From assembly GCF_025452195.1 (NCBI RefSeq), contig NZ_CP104973.1:3517001-3581000 (forward strand): a stretch of 64,000 nucleotides of DNA, in the 5' to 3' direction. Within the stretch, counting starts at the first letter, position 1. Each line of letters begins with the position of its first letter. Under the pieces are notes generated by a model that worked only from the letters and a program-made list of their open reading frames with translations, ran no database searches and had not been told where the DNA came from. Positions 29,203 to 38,380 of the stretch are shown one piece after another. A program made the translations under genes and the position numbers. The DNA is from Phyllobacterium zundukense (GTDB lineage Bacteria; Pseudomonadota; Alphaproteobacteria; Rhizobiales; Rhizobiaceae).

Positions 29203-30207
29203 ATGAAATTCCGGAAAATAGTTACACTCTCGACCTTCGTTTCTGCTCTTGCCTTGAGTATCCTCCCCTCTCAGGCCGCAGGTCTCAAATTCCTCGAGGT
29301 GCCTGCCAACAATCGTGGACCCGTTCTGACGGCCGCCGTCTGGTATCCGTGTGTTGGCAAGCCGATACGGGTAGAAATCGGCTTCGACTATTCGACAGCT
29401 GTGCGGGACTGCCCACTCACAGGTGAAAAACTTCCGCTCATCATGATCTCGCATGGTGTAGGTGGATGGTTCGGCAATTATCATGCACTTGCTGAAATGC
29501 TTGCCGATGCAGGATTTGTAGTCGCTGCTATCAATCATCCACGGGATAGCGGCCAATCGAAAACGAGAGATCCGAACGATATAGCCTCCATGACCCAGCG
29601 CCCTGTCGACATGACAAGGCTGGTCGATTTCATGCTGGACCGCTGGTCAGGTGCACCACAGGTCGATCCGGCACGAATTGGCGTTTTCGGCTTTTCAAGA
29701 GGCGGCTTCACTGGCCTCGCCATGATTGGCGGCAACCCCGACTGGAAATTGCTGCTAGATAATTGCCCGACCTATCCGGGAAACCGCTTTTGCGAGCAAA
29801 TTCGTAGCTCCGCAATTGCTCCTTTGGCCGGTGATCCACGGATCAAAACTGCAGTGTTGGTTGATCCTGCGGGCGGTAGCCTATTCACCGCCGAGGGCCT
29901 GGGCAAAGTGACGGTTCCAGTCCAGTTATGGGCATCCGAATATGGTGGAGACGGTCTATCACCCAAAGATGCCGCAACGGTTGCTCATAACCTGCCCGCC
30001 AAGCCAGATTACCGTATCGTGCCGAACTCTGGCCATTTCTCTTTTCTCCCACCTTGCAGCCAGGAATTTGCGAAACTCGTGGCCAACTCCGGTGAGCCTG
30101 AGCTATGCACCGACACGGCAGGCTTTGATCGCGTGGCTTTCCACAAGCAGTTCAACGCAGATATCCTGGCCTTCTTCCGCAAAAATCTGATCGAAGCCGA
30201 GCAGTGA
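29203..30207 (+). CDS. Secreted alpha/beta hydrolase 2
   Basis: A 334-residue exported relative of the preceding gene. Its signal peptide ends near PSQAAG, and TAAVWYP, MISHGVGG and the nucleophile Ser165 in FGFSRGG line up with its neighbour; the catalytic His is in NSGHFSFLPPC. Several cysteines (Cys50, Cys70 and others) suggest disulfides and fit a periplasmic location. ATG 29203 has GGAG upstream. It lies about 75 bases after hydrolase 1 and is likely cotranscribed. Confidence 0.82.
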   Translation: MKFRKIVTLSTFVSALALSILPSQAAGLKFLEVPANNRGPVLTAAVWYPCVGKPIRVEIGFDYSTAVRDCPLTGEKLPLIMISHGVGGWFGNYHALAEMLADAGFVVAAINHPRDSGQSKTRDPNDIASMTQRPVDMTRLVDFMLDRWSGAPQVDPARIGVFGFSRGGFTGLAMIGGNPDWKLLLDNCPTYPGNRFCEQIRSSAIAPLAGDPRIKTAVLVDPAGGSLFTAEGLGKVTVPVQLWASEYGGDGLSPKDAATVAHNLPAKPDYRIVPNSGHFSFLPPCSQEFAKLVANSGEPELCTDTAGFDRVAFHKQFNADILAFFRKNLIEAEQ

Positions 30208-30216
30208 AACCGGTGT

Positions 30217-30247
30217 GGTTCCGAAATCAGGATATAATTTCGGAACC
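30217..30247. terminator. Inverted repeat between converging hydrolase 2 and pssA
   Basis: GGTTCCGAAAT (30217-30227) pairs exactly with ATTTCGGAACC (30237-30247) around a nine-base loop. It starts ten bases after the hydrolase 2 stop and contains the pssA stop codon, so it could end both transcripts. T-runs are short on both sides, so efficiency is uncertain. Confidence 0.5.
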
Positions 30248-31070
30248 AGCACTTTCAGCATTTGCCAATGCGGCGCGATCTGCCGCTTCGTAGCGCTTCC
30301 AAGCACGCGCACTGAACGGCAGTGTGAGGAAGAAGCAGATCGTGGTCAGCGTCAACGTTTCCCAAGTGTAGCTCATCAGAAAGGCGACATAGAGAACAAT
30401 GAACAGAAACGAGGGCATGACCCAGTCCGAACGCAGCCTCGTTCCTAGGGCCTTGCCGCTATAGACCGGCAGGCGGCTGATCATCAGCACTGCTACACCA
30501 ACGGTATAGGCGGCGGCGGCGAAGGCGATTGCACGTGTGGGCGCAAGACCGAGGAAGCCGAGATAAACCGGCAGCATCACAAGCATCGCGCCCGCCGGGG
30601 CTGGTACGCCCGTGAAAAAATGGTTCTGCCAGAGCGGTTTCCCAACCACATCGAGCATAACATTGAAACGGGCAAGGCGAAGACAGCAGGCTATGCAGTA
30701 TAACAACGCGGCGATCCACCCAAACGAACGCGCCTGATCCAGCATATAGGCGTAGAGGACCAGAGCCGGGGCGACACCAAAATTGACGATGTCGGCCAGC
30801 GAGATCCATCTGTGCACCGAATTTCGTGGAGCCCTTCATCATACGGGCGAGGCGTCCGTCGATTCCGTCGAGAAATGCCGCCAGGAGCACCATGGACACT
30901 GCCAGTTCGTAACGATTCTCGAAGGCCAGCCTGATACCCGTCAGCCCGGCGCAGATGGCAAGAACTGTAATCACATTAGGCGCGAGATAGCGCAACGGGA
31001 TTCGCCGACCAACAGGGCCGGTCGTCTGCGGCTTCTCGTCAAACAATGGATCGACTTCGGTCTCGGTCAT
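30227..31070 (-). CDS. pssA: CDP-diacylglycerol-serine O-phosphatidyltransferase (apparent frameshift)
   Basis: PssA makes phosphatidylserine, which Psd then decarboxylates to phosphatidylethanolamine. The CDP-alcohol phosphotransferase signature DG-x2-AR-x8-G-x3-D-x3-D starts DGIDGRLAR and continues GSTKFGAQMD. The next residues (SLADIVNFGVAPA) lie in another frame. The break is at 30799-30806. Removing one base from GCGAGATC restores AQMDSLADIVNFG, which supplies both aspartates of the motif, and gives about 280 residues. Several hydrophobic helices follow, as expected. It starts ten bases after psd on the same strand, forming a psd-pssA operon. Confidence 0.88.
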
Positions 31071-31080
31071 GCGCCCTGCC

Positions 31081-31782
31081 TCAACTGATCCGCACTAACG
31101 GAGCGCTTGCCGCGCCACCGAATTCGGCGATGACGGATTCGCCGCCGACCGCAGTCTGGCCGATCGCGACGCGCGGCGTAAAGCCCTCCGGCAGATAAAC
31201 ATCGACGCGCGAACCAAAGCGAATGAGACCGAACCGCTCGCCGATCGAAATGGCAGTGTTTTCGTCCGCCCAGCAGACAATGCGGCGCGCCACAAGCCCG
31301 GCAATCTGCACGACGGCGATCTCACCATTTGGACTGTCAATCAAAAGGCCATTACGCTCATTCTCAGTGCTGGCCTTGTCGAGGTCGGCATTGAGAAACT
31401 TGCCCGGCTTGTGGACAATCGTAGTTATCCGGCCGCGGACCGGAGAGCGGTTGATGTGGCAGGAAAAGACGTTCATGAACACGGATATCCGGGTCATCTC
31501 CTTATCCCCAAGGCCAAGCTCGCGCGGCGGGATAGCGGGCCCAACAGCTGAAACGATGCCATCTGCCGGACTGATCACCAGCTTGTCATCCGTCGGGGTA
31601 ACACGCTGCGGGTCACGATAGAAATAGATGCACCAAGCAGTGAGAATGAGACCAATCCAGAACAGCGGCTCCCAAAAATAGCCGAGGATGATCGTCGCTC
31701 CGGCAAAACCGGCGATGAACGGGTACCCCTCCCGGTGGATTGGTACCAAGGTGTTGCGTATGGAATCGACAAGACTCATCAA
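31081..31782 (-). CDS. psd: Phosphatidylserine decarboxylase
   Basis: Pyruvoyl-dependent membrane enzyme converting phosphatidylserine to phosphatidylethanolamine. This is the short form (233 residues) usual in rhizobia. The self-cleavage site is in VGGESVIAE, giving the pyruvoyl group from Ser216. SPADGIV and NRSPVRG are conserved, and hydrophobic helices near residues 22-55 anchor it. It is upstream of pssA. Confidence 0.95.
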   Translation of the reverse strand: MMSLVDSIRNTLVPIHREGYPFIAGFAGATIILGYFWEPLFWIGLILTAWCIYFYRDPQRVTPTDDKLVISPADGIVSAVGPAIPPRELGLGDKEMTRISVFMNVFSCHINRSPVRGRITTIVHKPGKFLNADLDKASTENERNGLLIDSPNGEIAVVQIAGLVARRIVCWADENTAISIGERFGLIRFGSRVDVYLPEGFTPRVAIGQTAVGGESVIAEFGGAASAPLVRIS

Positions 31783-31884
31783 TGTATTCCTGGTTGTACC
31801 GGCAGCTCAAATTCCCTGAAACGGCGAGCGCTCCACGGCAAGTCGCGCGTTACTTATCGGAGATTGGCAGCAGGAGCAAACCAT

Positions 31885-33771
31885 TCAAGCGGGCATTGCG
31901 GGCTTTCCACGCACGATGACGCCAAGGTCGTCTTCCTCCTGTACCCGGCGCAAACGCTCCTCAGCTTCCGTAGCCTCGCGCTGACGGTTCCACATGGAGG
32001 CATAAAGCCCCCTCTTGGCCAGAAGCTTTGCATGGGTGCCGCGCTCGGCGATCACTCCATCCTTCAGGACAATAATGTCATCAGCCCCGATGATGGTTGA
32101 AAGCCGATGGGCGATAACCAGTGTCGTGCGATTGCGACTGACAAGGTCAAGCGCGGACTGGATCTCATGCTCGGTGGCGCTATCGAGAGCCGAAGTCGCC
32201 TCATCCAGGATCAGGATAGGCGGAGCTTTCAAAATCGTTCTTGCAATCGCCACGCGCTGCTTTTCGCCGCCGGAAAGCTTAAGTCCGCGCTCCCCCACCA
32301 TGGCGTCGTAGCCTTCGGGCAACGTTTCAATGAAAGGTCCTATCTGTGCAAGCTCCGCCGCATTGCGCATCTCGGCCTCCGTCGCAGTGATGCGCCCGTA
32401 GCGGATATTATAGGCGATGGTGTCGTTGAAGAGGACAGTATCCTGCGGAACCATGCCGATAGCGGATCGCAAGCTGTCCTGCGTCACGTCGCGGATATCA
32501 TGGCCATCGATGGTGATCGAGCCGTTCTGGATGTCGTAAAAGCGGAACAGCAGGCGCGACAGGGTTGATTTGCCCGCACCGGAAGGCCCGACAATCGCTA
32601 CTGTCTTGCCTGCGGGAACCTCAAAGCTGACGCCTTTCAGGATCGGGCGCTTCGGATCGTAGGCAAACTGGACGTTGTCGAAACGCACAGCCCCCCGTTC
32701 GATCACCAGCGGCTTGGCATCGGGCCTGTCCATCACTTCCTGCTCGACATCGAGCAGGTCGAACATCTGCTCGATATCCGTCAGACCCTGACGCACTTCG
32801 CGATAAATAAAGCCGATAAAGTTGAGCGGGACGGACAACTGCATCAACATTGCATTGATGAAGACGAAATCGCCCAATGTCTGCGTACCCGCAAGCACCT
32901 CCCTGCCCGACATGATCATCATGACCGCCATGCCGATGCCGAAAATAACCGCCTGTCCAAAGTTAAGCCAGCCAAGCGAAGTCCAGATGCGTGTCGCCGA
33001 AATCTCGTAGCGCGCCATGGCAGCATCGAAACGACCGGCCTCCATATTCTCATTGCCGAAATATTTGACAGTTTCATAGTTGAGCAGCGAGTCGATTGCC
33101 TTGGAGTTGGCGTCCGTGTCAGAGGCGTTCATGTCCCGGCGAATGCCGATGCGCCAGTCACTGGCTCTTACCGTGAACCATGTGTAGAGCCACACGGTTG
33201 CCACCACGACTGCCAAATAGGACATTCCGTAGGTCACGGCGAAAATGACTGCGGTCATCAGAAACTCGATGATCGTCGGCGCCGTATTCAGGATGGTGAA
33301 GCGAACGATGGTCTCGATGCCCTTCGTTCCGCGTTCGATGATGCGCGAAAGACCACCCGTACGGCGCTCCACGTGGAAGCGCAGCGACAATTCATGCATG
33401 TGTACGAAGGTCTTATAGGCAAGCTTTCGTACGGCATATTGGCCAACACTGGCGAAGAGTGCATCGCGTAACTGGTTTAAACCCGCCTGAACGATACGTG
33501 CAGCATTGTACGCTGCCACCAGCATGAGCGGACCGACGAGGAGTGCCGGTACCAGATCAGAGGCCTCGAATTTCCCGTTCAAGGCATTTGTCGCCCATTT
33601 GAAAAAATAGGGAACGAGGATCAGGACCACCTTGGAGATGATCAGATACACAGAAGCCCAGACGACCCGCATTCTTAAATCAGGGCGTTCCATCGGCCAC
33701 ATATAGGGCCAGAGATTACGAATGGTCTGAAGGGTTTTTCCAGACTCGTCTGAGACGGTTTTATTGGCCAC
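31885..33771 (-). CDS. Atm1/HMT1-type ABC exporter
   Basis: A 628-residue half-transporter with an N-terminal six-helix membrane domain and a C-terminal ATPase carrying Walker [11 protein letters not shown], signature LSGGEKQR and Walker B ILILDEATSALD. Close relatives include mitochondrial Atm1 and the Novosphingobium Atm1, which export glutathione-linked sulfur or metal species. I infer a role in thiol or metal export. GTG 33771 lies two bases after the ArsR stop; the longer frame upstream overlaps ArsR and is unlikely. Confidence 0.88.
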   Translation of the reverse strand: MANKTVSDESGKTLQTIRNLWPYMWPMERPDLRMRVVWASVYLIISKVVLILVPYFFKWATNALNGKFEASDLVPALLVGPLMLVAAYNAARIVQAGLNQLRDALFASVGQYAVRKLAYKTFVHMHELSLRFHVERRTGGLSRIIERGTKGIETIVRFTILNTAPTIIEFLMTAVIFAVTYGMSYLAVVVATVWLYTWFTVRASDWRIGIRRDMNASDTDANSKAIDSLLNYETVKYFGNENMEAGRFDAAMARYEISATRIWTSLGWLNFGQAVIFGIGMAVMMIMSGREVLAGTQTLGDFVFINAMLMQLSVPLNFIGFIYREVRQGLTDIEQMFDLLDVEQEVMDRPDAKPLVIERGAVRFDNVQFAYDPKRPILKGVSFEVPAGKTVAIVGPSGAGKSTLSRLLFRFYDIQNGSITIDGHDIRDVTQDSLRSAIGMVPQDTVLFNDTIAYNIRYGRITATEAEMRNAAELAQIGPFIETLPEGYDAMVGERGLKLSGGEKQRVAIARTILKAPPILILDEATSALDSATEHEIQSALDLVSRNRTTLVIAHRLSTIIGADDIIVLKDGVIAERGTHAKLLAKRGLYASMWNRQREATEAEERLRRVQEEDDLGVIVRGKPAMPA

Positions 33772-33773
33772 TG

Positions 33774-34145
33774 TCAATCCTTGAAGGCAATTTCGAGTTC
33801 GGGCAACGCTTGCGTTTCCTCGATCATTGTTTCTGGCGCACAGCAAAGGCGGGCCATGTCGTTCACAAGTGCGGCTATACTGGCAAACGCTACCGGATCG
33901 ATGCTGTAATGAGAGCTCTGGCCGGACTGCTTGTAGCGCACAAGACCGGCATCGACGAGAACCTTCAAATGCTGCGATACGGTAGACTGCGCCAGATCAA
34001 GCCCGGCGACGATATCTTTGCAACACGAAGCATCAAGGCACGCGAGCTGGCGGACAATGCGCAAGCGCGCTGGATGTGCCAACGCGGCAAGTATGCGCGC
34101 TGTATTGGCATCAGAATGATGTTGGAACGAGCCCGTGCATTTCAT
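33774..34145 (-). CDS. ArsR family transcriptional regulator
   Basis: A 123-residue winged-helix repressor. The HTH is in LAQSTVSQHLKVLVDAGLV, followed by the wing YKQSGQSSHYSID. A Cys-Cys pair precedes the HTH (DASCCKDIV), and another lies near the C terminus (LCCAPE). It is transcribed with the downstream ABC exporter and probably regulates it. The cysteine positions allow metal or redox sensing but do not prove it. Confidence 0.88.
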   Translation of the reverse strand: MKCTGSFQHHSDANTARILAALAHPARLRIVRQLACLDASCCKDIVAGLDLAQSTVSQHLKVLVDAGLVRYKQSGQSSHYSIDPVAFASIAALVNDMARLCCAPETMIEETQALPELEIAFKD

Positions 34146-34235
34146 CGTTCATCGGCGATAAACGATATAATTTTCTGATGCAAGGAGAAATTGCGATTCT
34201 TTTTTTCGAAAACAGGTGTTAACAGCCCGTCTTTT

Positions 34236-35483
34236 CTATTGAACTACAGGCTTATCTTTTTCTGGCAATGCGAAGATCTGCCCGGGGTAAATCATGTCCG
34301 GATTGCGGATCTGTTCCTTGTTAGCCAAATAGATAGTCGTGTAGCGCATGCCAGCACCATAGGTGCGGCGTGAAATCTGCCAAAGACTGTCACCGCGGCG
34401 GATGATCACCGATCCATCGACATTCTGGAGAGGAGTGCCCGCATCGGCGACTTGAGGCGCCTGTCCGTCGGTTTTCGGTGCAATGGCACCGGTCTCGGTT
34501 TGCGAATCGGCACCCGGAGTTGCCGGTGCGACGGCCGAGACACGCTCGCCGGCCTCGCGCTTGAATGGAACCGCGGCTCTGGCCACGACCGTCACGCCAT
34601 CCTTGCCCAGCATATCAGCACGGATGATATAATCGCCTACAGCCAGCTGCTGAACAGTCTGGACCAAAAACCGGCCATTGGGTGCTGTCTTTGTCGTTCC
34701 AAGCAGAGTGGAATTTGCGTAGACCTTTACCGCGGAGCCCGCTTGGGCATTACCGGCGACGAAAATCTTGCTGCCTTCAAGCTCGACAGCCTCGACCGTG
34801 ATCAACGCTTTCTCTGCAGGAGCGATGCCCGGCTTGTCACCCTTGGGTGCAGCAACAGTTGTTGGCTGGGTGGGTGAAGGCGCGGGTTCCACCGGCTGGG
34901 GCTTTGTGATCATGCGGCTCGGCTGGCCGGACTGCTCAACAAGAGCCAATACCTGACCAGTCTTTGACTCTGGAATGGAAACTATCGCCGTCTCAAGCGA
35001 AGTCATGGCGCTGCCGTCTTGTGTTGTCGAGCGCAAGACAAGCTGGTAGTCGCCCGGCTTCAGCGGATTATCCAGCGCGATAACGAAATCACCATTCTCA
35101 GTCGATTTGGTCGTGCCGATGACACTGGAGCGCGACAAAAGGTCAACCGTCGCATTTTTTGTGGCATTGCCGGCGATGACGATGGTGCCTGAGGGATCGA
35201 CGCGTAGAACATCGAAAGTAGGCGCGCCATTATTTGCCGTTGCTGGCGGCGGAGCCGACACTTGTCCGGAAGCAACGTTTGTATCCGGTACGGTCGTCAG
35301 GGATTGAATTTGAGGTTCGGAATTTGCCTGGGGCGCTGCAGGCTGTGTCTGCATCGTTCCATTCATCACGGGAGCTGGTTGCTCTACAACCAGCTTACCC
35401 GGCATCAGGCCAACATAGGCCGCAACAAGACCGGCAGCAACGACAGTACCAAATCCCAAAAGCGCAAATTTATTCTCGAACAT
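34236..35483 (-). CDS. LysM domain cell-envelope protein
   Basis: A 415-residue protein with an N-terminal membrane helix (about 7-27), a Pro/Ala/Gln-rich linker, repeated Ig-like modules (FVAGNAQAGSAVKVYANSTLLG is echoed earlier by VIAGNATKNATVDL), and a C-terminal LysM domain (about 360-410, IRRGDSLWQISRRTYG). LysM binds peptidoglycan, so it probably links the inner membrane to the wall. The architecture is common in rhizobia, but its function is not known. It stands alone, divergent from the LOG gene. Confidence 0.85.
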   Translation of the reverse strand: MFENKFALLGFGTVVAAGLVAAYVGLMPGKLVVEQPAPVMNGTMQTQPAAPQANSEPQIQSLTTVPDTNVASGQVSAPPPATANNGAPTFDVLRVDPSGTIVIAGNATKNATVDLLSRSSVIGTTKSTENGDFVIALDNPLKPGDYQLVLRSTTQDGSAMTSLETAIVSIPESKTGQVLALVEQSGQPSRMITKPQPVEPAPSPTQPTTVAAPKGDKPGIAPAEKALITVEAVELEGSKIFVAGNAQAGSAVKVYANSTLLGTTKTAPNGRFLVQTVQQLAVGDYIIRADMLGKDGVTVVARAAVPFKREAGERVSAVAPATPGADSQTETGAIAPKTDGQAPQVADAGTPLQNVDGSVIIRRGDSLWQISRRTYGAGMRYTTIYLANKEQIRNPDMIYPGQIFALPEKDKPVVQ

Positions 35484-35658
35484 CGTTCCCTGATCCTATT
35501 GTTCCTTTTGCTCTACCGCCTTTTCTGTCAAGCTACAAGAAAACCCTTTAGATTCAGACCCATTCTTTCGACGTATACATAAAAGCCGGCGTATGAAACT
35601 TTTGTCTCGCAGGTGTACCGACTTGACGTTTTGTGATGTGCAAGGCACCACTCATTGT

Positions 35659-36264
35659 ATGAGCAAGATTCGATCAATTTGTGTCTATTGTGGCTCCTCA
35701 CCGGGTCGCGACCCGATTTACAAACAAAGCGGCAAGCTTCTTGGTCAAGCGATCGCTGAGCATGGGCTTGAGCTCGTCTATGGCGGCGGCACCAAAGGCA
35801 TTATGGGCGCAGTCGCAGACGGAGTCATGTCTGCGGGTGGCAAAGTCACAGGAATTATTCCAAAATTCCTGATGAACAAAGAGGCCACCGAACACGCGCT
35901 TGGCCAGCTTTCAGAGCTTATTGTTACCGAAGACATGCATGAGCGCAAGCATAAGATGTTCGAGCGTTCGGATGCGTTCGTTACCTTACCCGGCGGTATC
36001 GGCACTGTCGAAGAGATCGTCGAGATCATGACGTGGGCGCAACTCGGCCGTCATCGGAAGCCTATGGTCTTCGCCAACGTCAACGGATTTTGGAATCCGA
36101 TGCTTGCCCTCATCGAGCACATGAAAGCCGAGGGTTTCGTGCACACGTCACATTTGGTCAATCCGCTTGTGGTAGAGAAGCCGGAAGATATCGTACCCGC
36201 GATCCTCAATTCCGCTGCTCGAGGTGACCGGGAAGGCAATGAAGCAATCATAGAGCGGCTGTAG
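35659..36264 (+). CDS. LOG family protein (cytokinin riboside phosphoribohydrolase-like)
   Basis: A 201-residue Rossmann-like protein with both family motifs: VYGGGTKGIMG and PGGIGTVEEI. LOG proteins release free bases from nucleoside monophosphates, including cytokinin precursors in plants and plant-associated bacteria; many bacterial members act on AMP. ATG 35659 (MSKIRSICVYCGSSPG) is preferred over an upstream ATG at 35593, whose lead sequence is not conserved-looking. The next gene follows by 16 bases. Confidence 0.88.
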   Translation: MSKIRSICVYCGSSPGRDPIYKQSGKLLGQAIAEHGLELVYGGGTKGIMGAVADGVMSAGGKVTGIIPKFLMNKEATEHALGQLSELIVTEDMHERKHKMFERSDAFVTLPGGIGTVEEIVEIMTWAQLGRHRKPMVFANVNGFWNPMLALIEHMKAEGFVHTSHLVNPLVVEKPEDIVPAILNSAARGDREGNEAIIERL

Positions 36265-36280
36265 CAGCGAAGGGGATCTC

Positions 36281-37294
36281 ATGGCGGATAATATTACCCC
36301 GGATCCCCCGAGCTACGCACCCCTCATCCAAAGTGATGAGTTTGTCATCGCCCACAGCTTCCGCGATGACGGCACATTATTACCATCCGCACATGCCAGA
36401 GCAGCAGAAAGCGCGTGGATTTGGAAAAGCTACGGTCTCGCCGATGCGCGGGCAAGGCGAAATCTCGAAACTGACGAAAGCCTGCCGGAAGTTGTGCGGG
36501 AAGCATTGCTCTCCCCCGGTGATCAATATCAGATCACCTATGAAGAAGGCTGGCTTTACGGTGAATTGCCGGATCTGCAGCACAAGCATTATGGTGATCC
36601 GCGGGAGCTTGGTTACTTTCGCTTCGCTTTCAATGAGCGATTCTTCATCAGCGGACGCCGTCACCCACTCCAATCCGTGGATGATGTGCGTCAGGCTATT
36701 CTCGGCGGCAAGGTAAAGCCGAAATCGCCGATCGCGCTGTTCAATGCCATCTTCCGGCGTTTTCTCGATCTTCTTAAAATAGAGATCACCAAACTCTCGG
36801 AAACCCTGGATTCCATCGAGGATCATATCGTCGGCGAGAACTGGCAGGGCGAGCGGGAACGTCTCGTGCCCGTCCGGCGTCAGATCGTTGTCTTTCACCG
36901 CTACCTCACAGCGGCGACGGGTCTGTTCCGTCATATCGATCATGCCGATCGCCGGGTCTTTCCCGAAGACTTGGATGATCTGATTGAAGGATTGTCGCGC
37001 CGCGCCGAAACGTTGCACGCGGAAGGTGAACAATTACAGCAGCGTGCACGCCTGCTTCAGGACGAGCTCCTGGCGAAACTGACGGATCAGTCAAACCGGT
37101 TTCTGTATGTCCTGTCGGTGATGACCGCGGTCCTTTTGCCGAGCACCGTGATCAGTGGCCTGTTCGGGATGAACACCGGTGGGCTGCCGCTGGCCGAGAG
37201 TGCGCATGGCTTTTGGTTTATCACCGCATTGGCATTGGGAATCTCTGGAATGGTCTTTCTCGTGGTGAGAAAGATCGGCGGATCGCGGAACTAG
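36281..37294 (+). CDS. zntB: CorA/ZntB family metal ion transporter
   Basis: A 337-residue transporter of the CorA superfamily. The long cytoplasmic part (1-275) ends in the extended helix that forms the pore (AETLHAEGEQLQQRARLLQD). Two membrane helices follow, with the signature GMN in LFGMNTGG. The ZntB subgroup exports or imports zinc; the assignment to zinc rather than magnesium is by overall similarity only. Its stop overlaps that of rarD by four bases (CTAG). Confidence 0.85.
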   Translation: MADNITPDPPSYAPLIQSDEFVIAHSFRDDGTLLPSAHARAAESAWIWKSYGLADARARRNLETDESLPEVVREALLSPGDQYQITYEEGWLYGELPDLQHKHYGDPRELGYFRFAFNERFFISGRRHPLQSVDDVRQAILGGKVKPKSPIALFNAIFRRFLDLLKIEITKLSETLDSIEDHIVGENWQGERERLVPVRRQIVVFHRYLTAATGLFRHIDHADRRVFPEDLDDLIEGLSRRAETLHAEGEQLQQRARLLQDELLAKLTDQSNRFLYVLSVMTAVLLPSTVISGLFGMNTGGLPLAESAHGFWFITALALGISGMVFLVVRKIGGSRN

Positions 37295-38256
37295 TGCGCC
37301 GGTTCCAACCGCAGCTTTCGCGCTTCATGGACCATCGACCAGGTGTAGATCGCAAGGGCTGACCAGATCAGGCCGAATGCAATGAGCTGTACATGCGAGA
37401 ACGGCTCATCGAAGACAAAGATTGCAATGAAGAACACAATCGTCGGCGCGATATATTGCATCAAACCAATGGTCGTATAGCGCAGGAGCTTAGCGCCGAG
37501 GGCATAGAAGATAAGCGGCACAGCGGTTGCAAGCCCTGCAAACAGCAACAGACCCGTGTCGTGCGGTGCGCCATTGATGAAGTGACTTGTGTTCTGCGTC
37601 AGGGTCCAGGCTATGAAACCGAGCGAGGGAATGGAAAGTATCAGAACCTCGAGAGTGAAACCCTGGATGGCGCCGATTGGCAAGGTTTTGCGAAAGAAAC
37701 CATAGAAACCAAAGCTGAATGCGAGGACCAGTGAAATCCATGGAAGACCCCCGGACGACACCGTCAACAAAATGACCGCGCATGTGGCCAAAGCTACGGC
37801 AACCATTTGCGCCTTCGAAAGGCGTTCAGACAGGAAGATGCTGCCAAGGACGACGTTCACCAGCGGATTGATGTAATAGCCCAGCGCTGTATCCACAGTG
37901 TGATTGTTGCCGATGGCCCAGACATAGCTGCCCCAGTTCACGGTGATAAGACTGGCGGTCAATATGGCCATGGCCAGCATGCGCGGGGTCGTGAAGGCGG
38001 CCCTCAGGTCGCCAAGCAACCTAAGCCACCAAAGCAGTACGACGGCAATGGGAACCGACCAGACAATGCGATGAGCCACCACCTCCAGCGCTGGTATATG
38101 CGCGACCGATTTCAAATAAAAGGGCAGTATGCCCCACAACAGATAAGCACAGAGGGCGAAAATAAAGCCCTTCTTTCCATCCGACATTCCAATGAAACCA
38201 CTGGATGTCGAATGGTTGCCGGCGACGGCTCGATTGCTATCAATTTGTTCGGTCAT
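37291..38256 (-). CDS. rarD: RarD family EamA transporter
   Basis: A ten-helix drug/metabolite transporter with two EamA repeats. Family-typical segments are GFIFALCAYLLWGILPFYLK, NWGSYVWAIGN and LGYYINPLVNVVLG. RarD proteins are poorly characterised permeases. ATG 38256 (MTEQIDSN) is the likelier start, though an ATG nearer the first helix is also possible. It lies 124 bases downstream of cimA. Confidence 0.88.
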   Translation of the reverse strand: MTEQIDSNRAVAGNHSTSSGFIGMSDGKKGFIFALCAYLLWGILPFYLKSVAHIPALEVVAHRIVWSVPIAVVLLWWLRLLGDLRAAFTTPRMLAMAILTASLITVNWGSYVWAIGNNHTVDTALGYYINPLVNVVLGSIFLSERLSKAQMVAVALATCAVILLTVSSGGLPWISLVLAFSFGFYGFFRKTLPIGAIQGFTLEVLILSIPSLGFIAWTLTQNTSHFINGAPHDTGLLLFAGLATAVPLIFYALGAKLLRYTTIGLMQYIAPTIVFFIAIFVFDEPFSHVQLIAFGLIWSALAIYTWSMVHEARKLRLEPAH

Positions 38257-38380
38257 GGTGCGAAGTCCTAGTCCGCGCACTGCACGCCGTCTATTGAATT
38301 CGACTGATCAATCGATCAAGTCGTTTGATGTTTTCGCTCAAAATTTGGGATGTGACTTGCTCAAAATGGCAGAAAATCCC

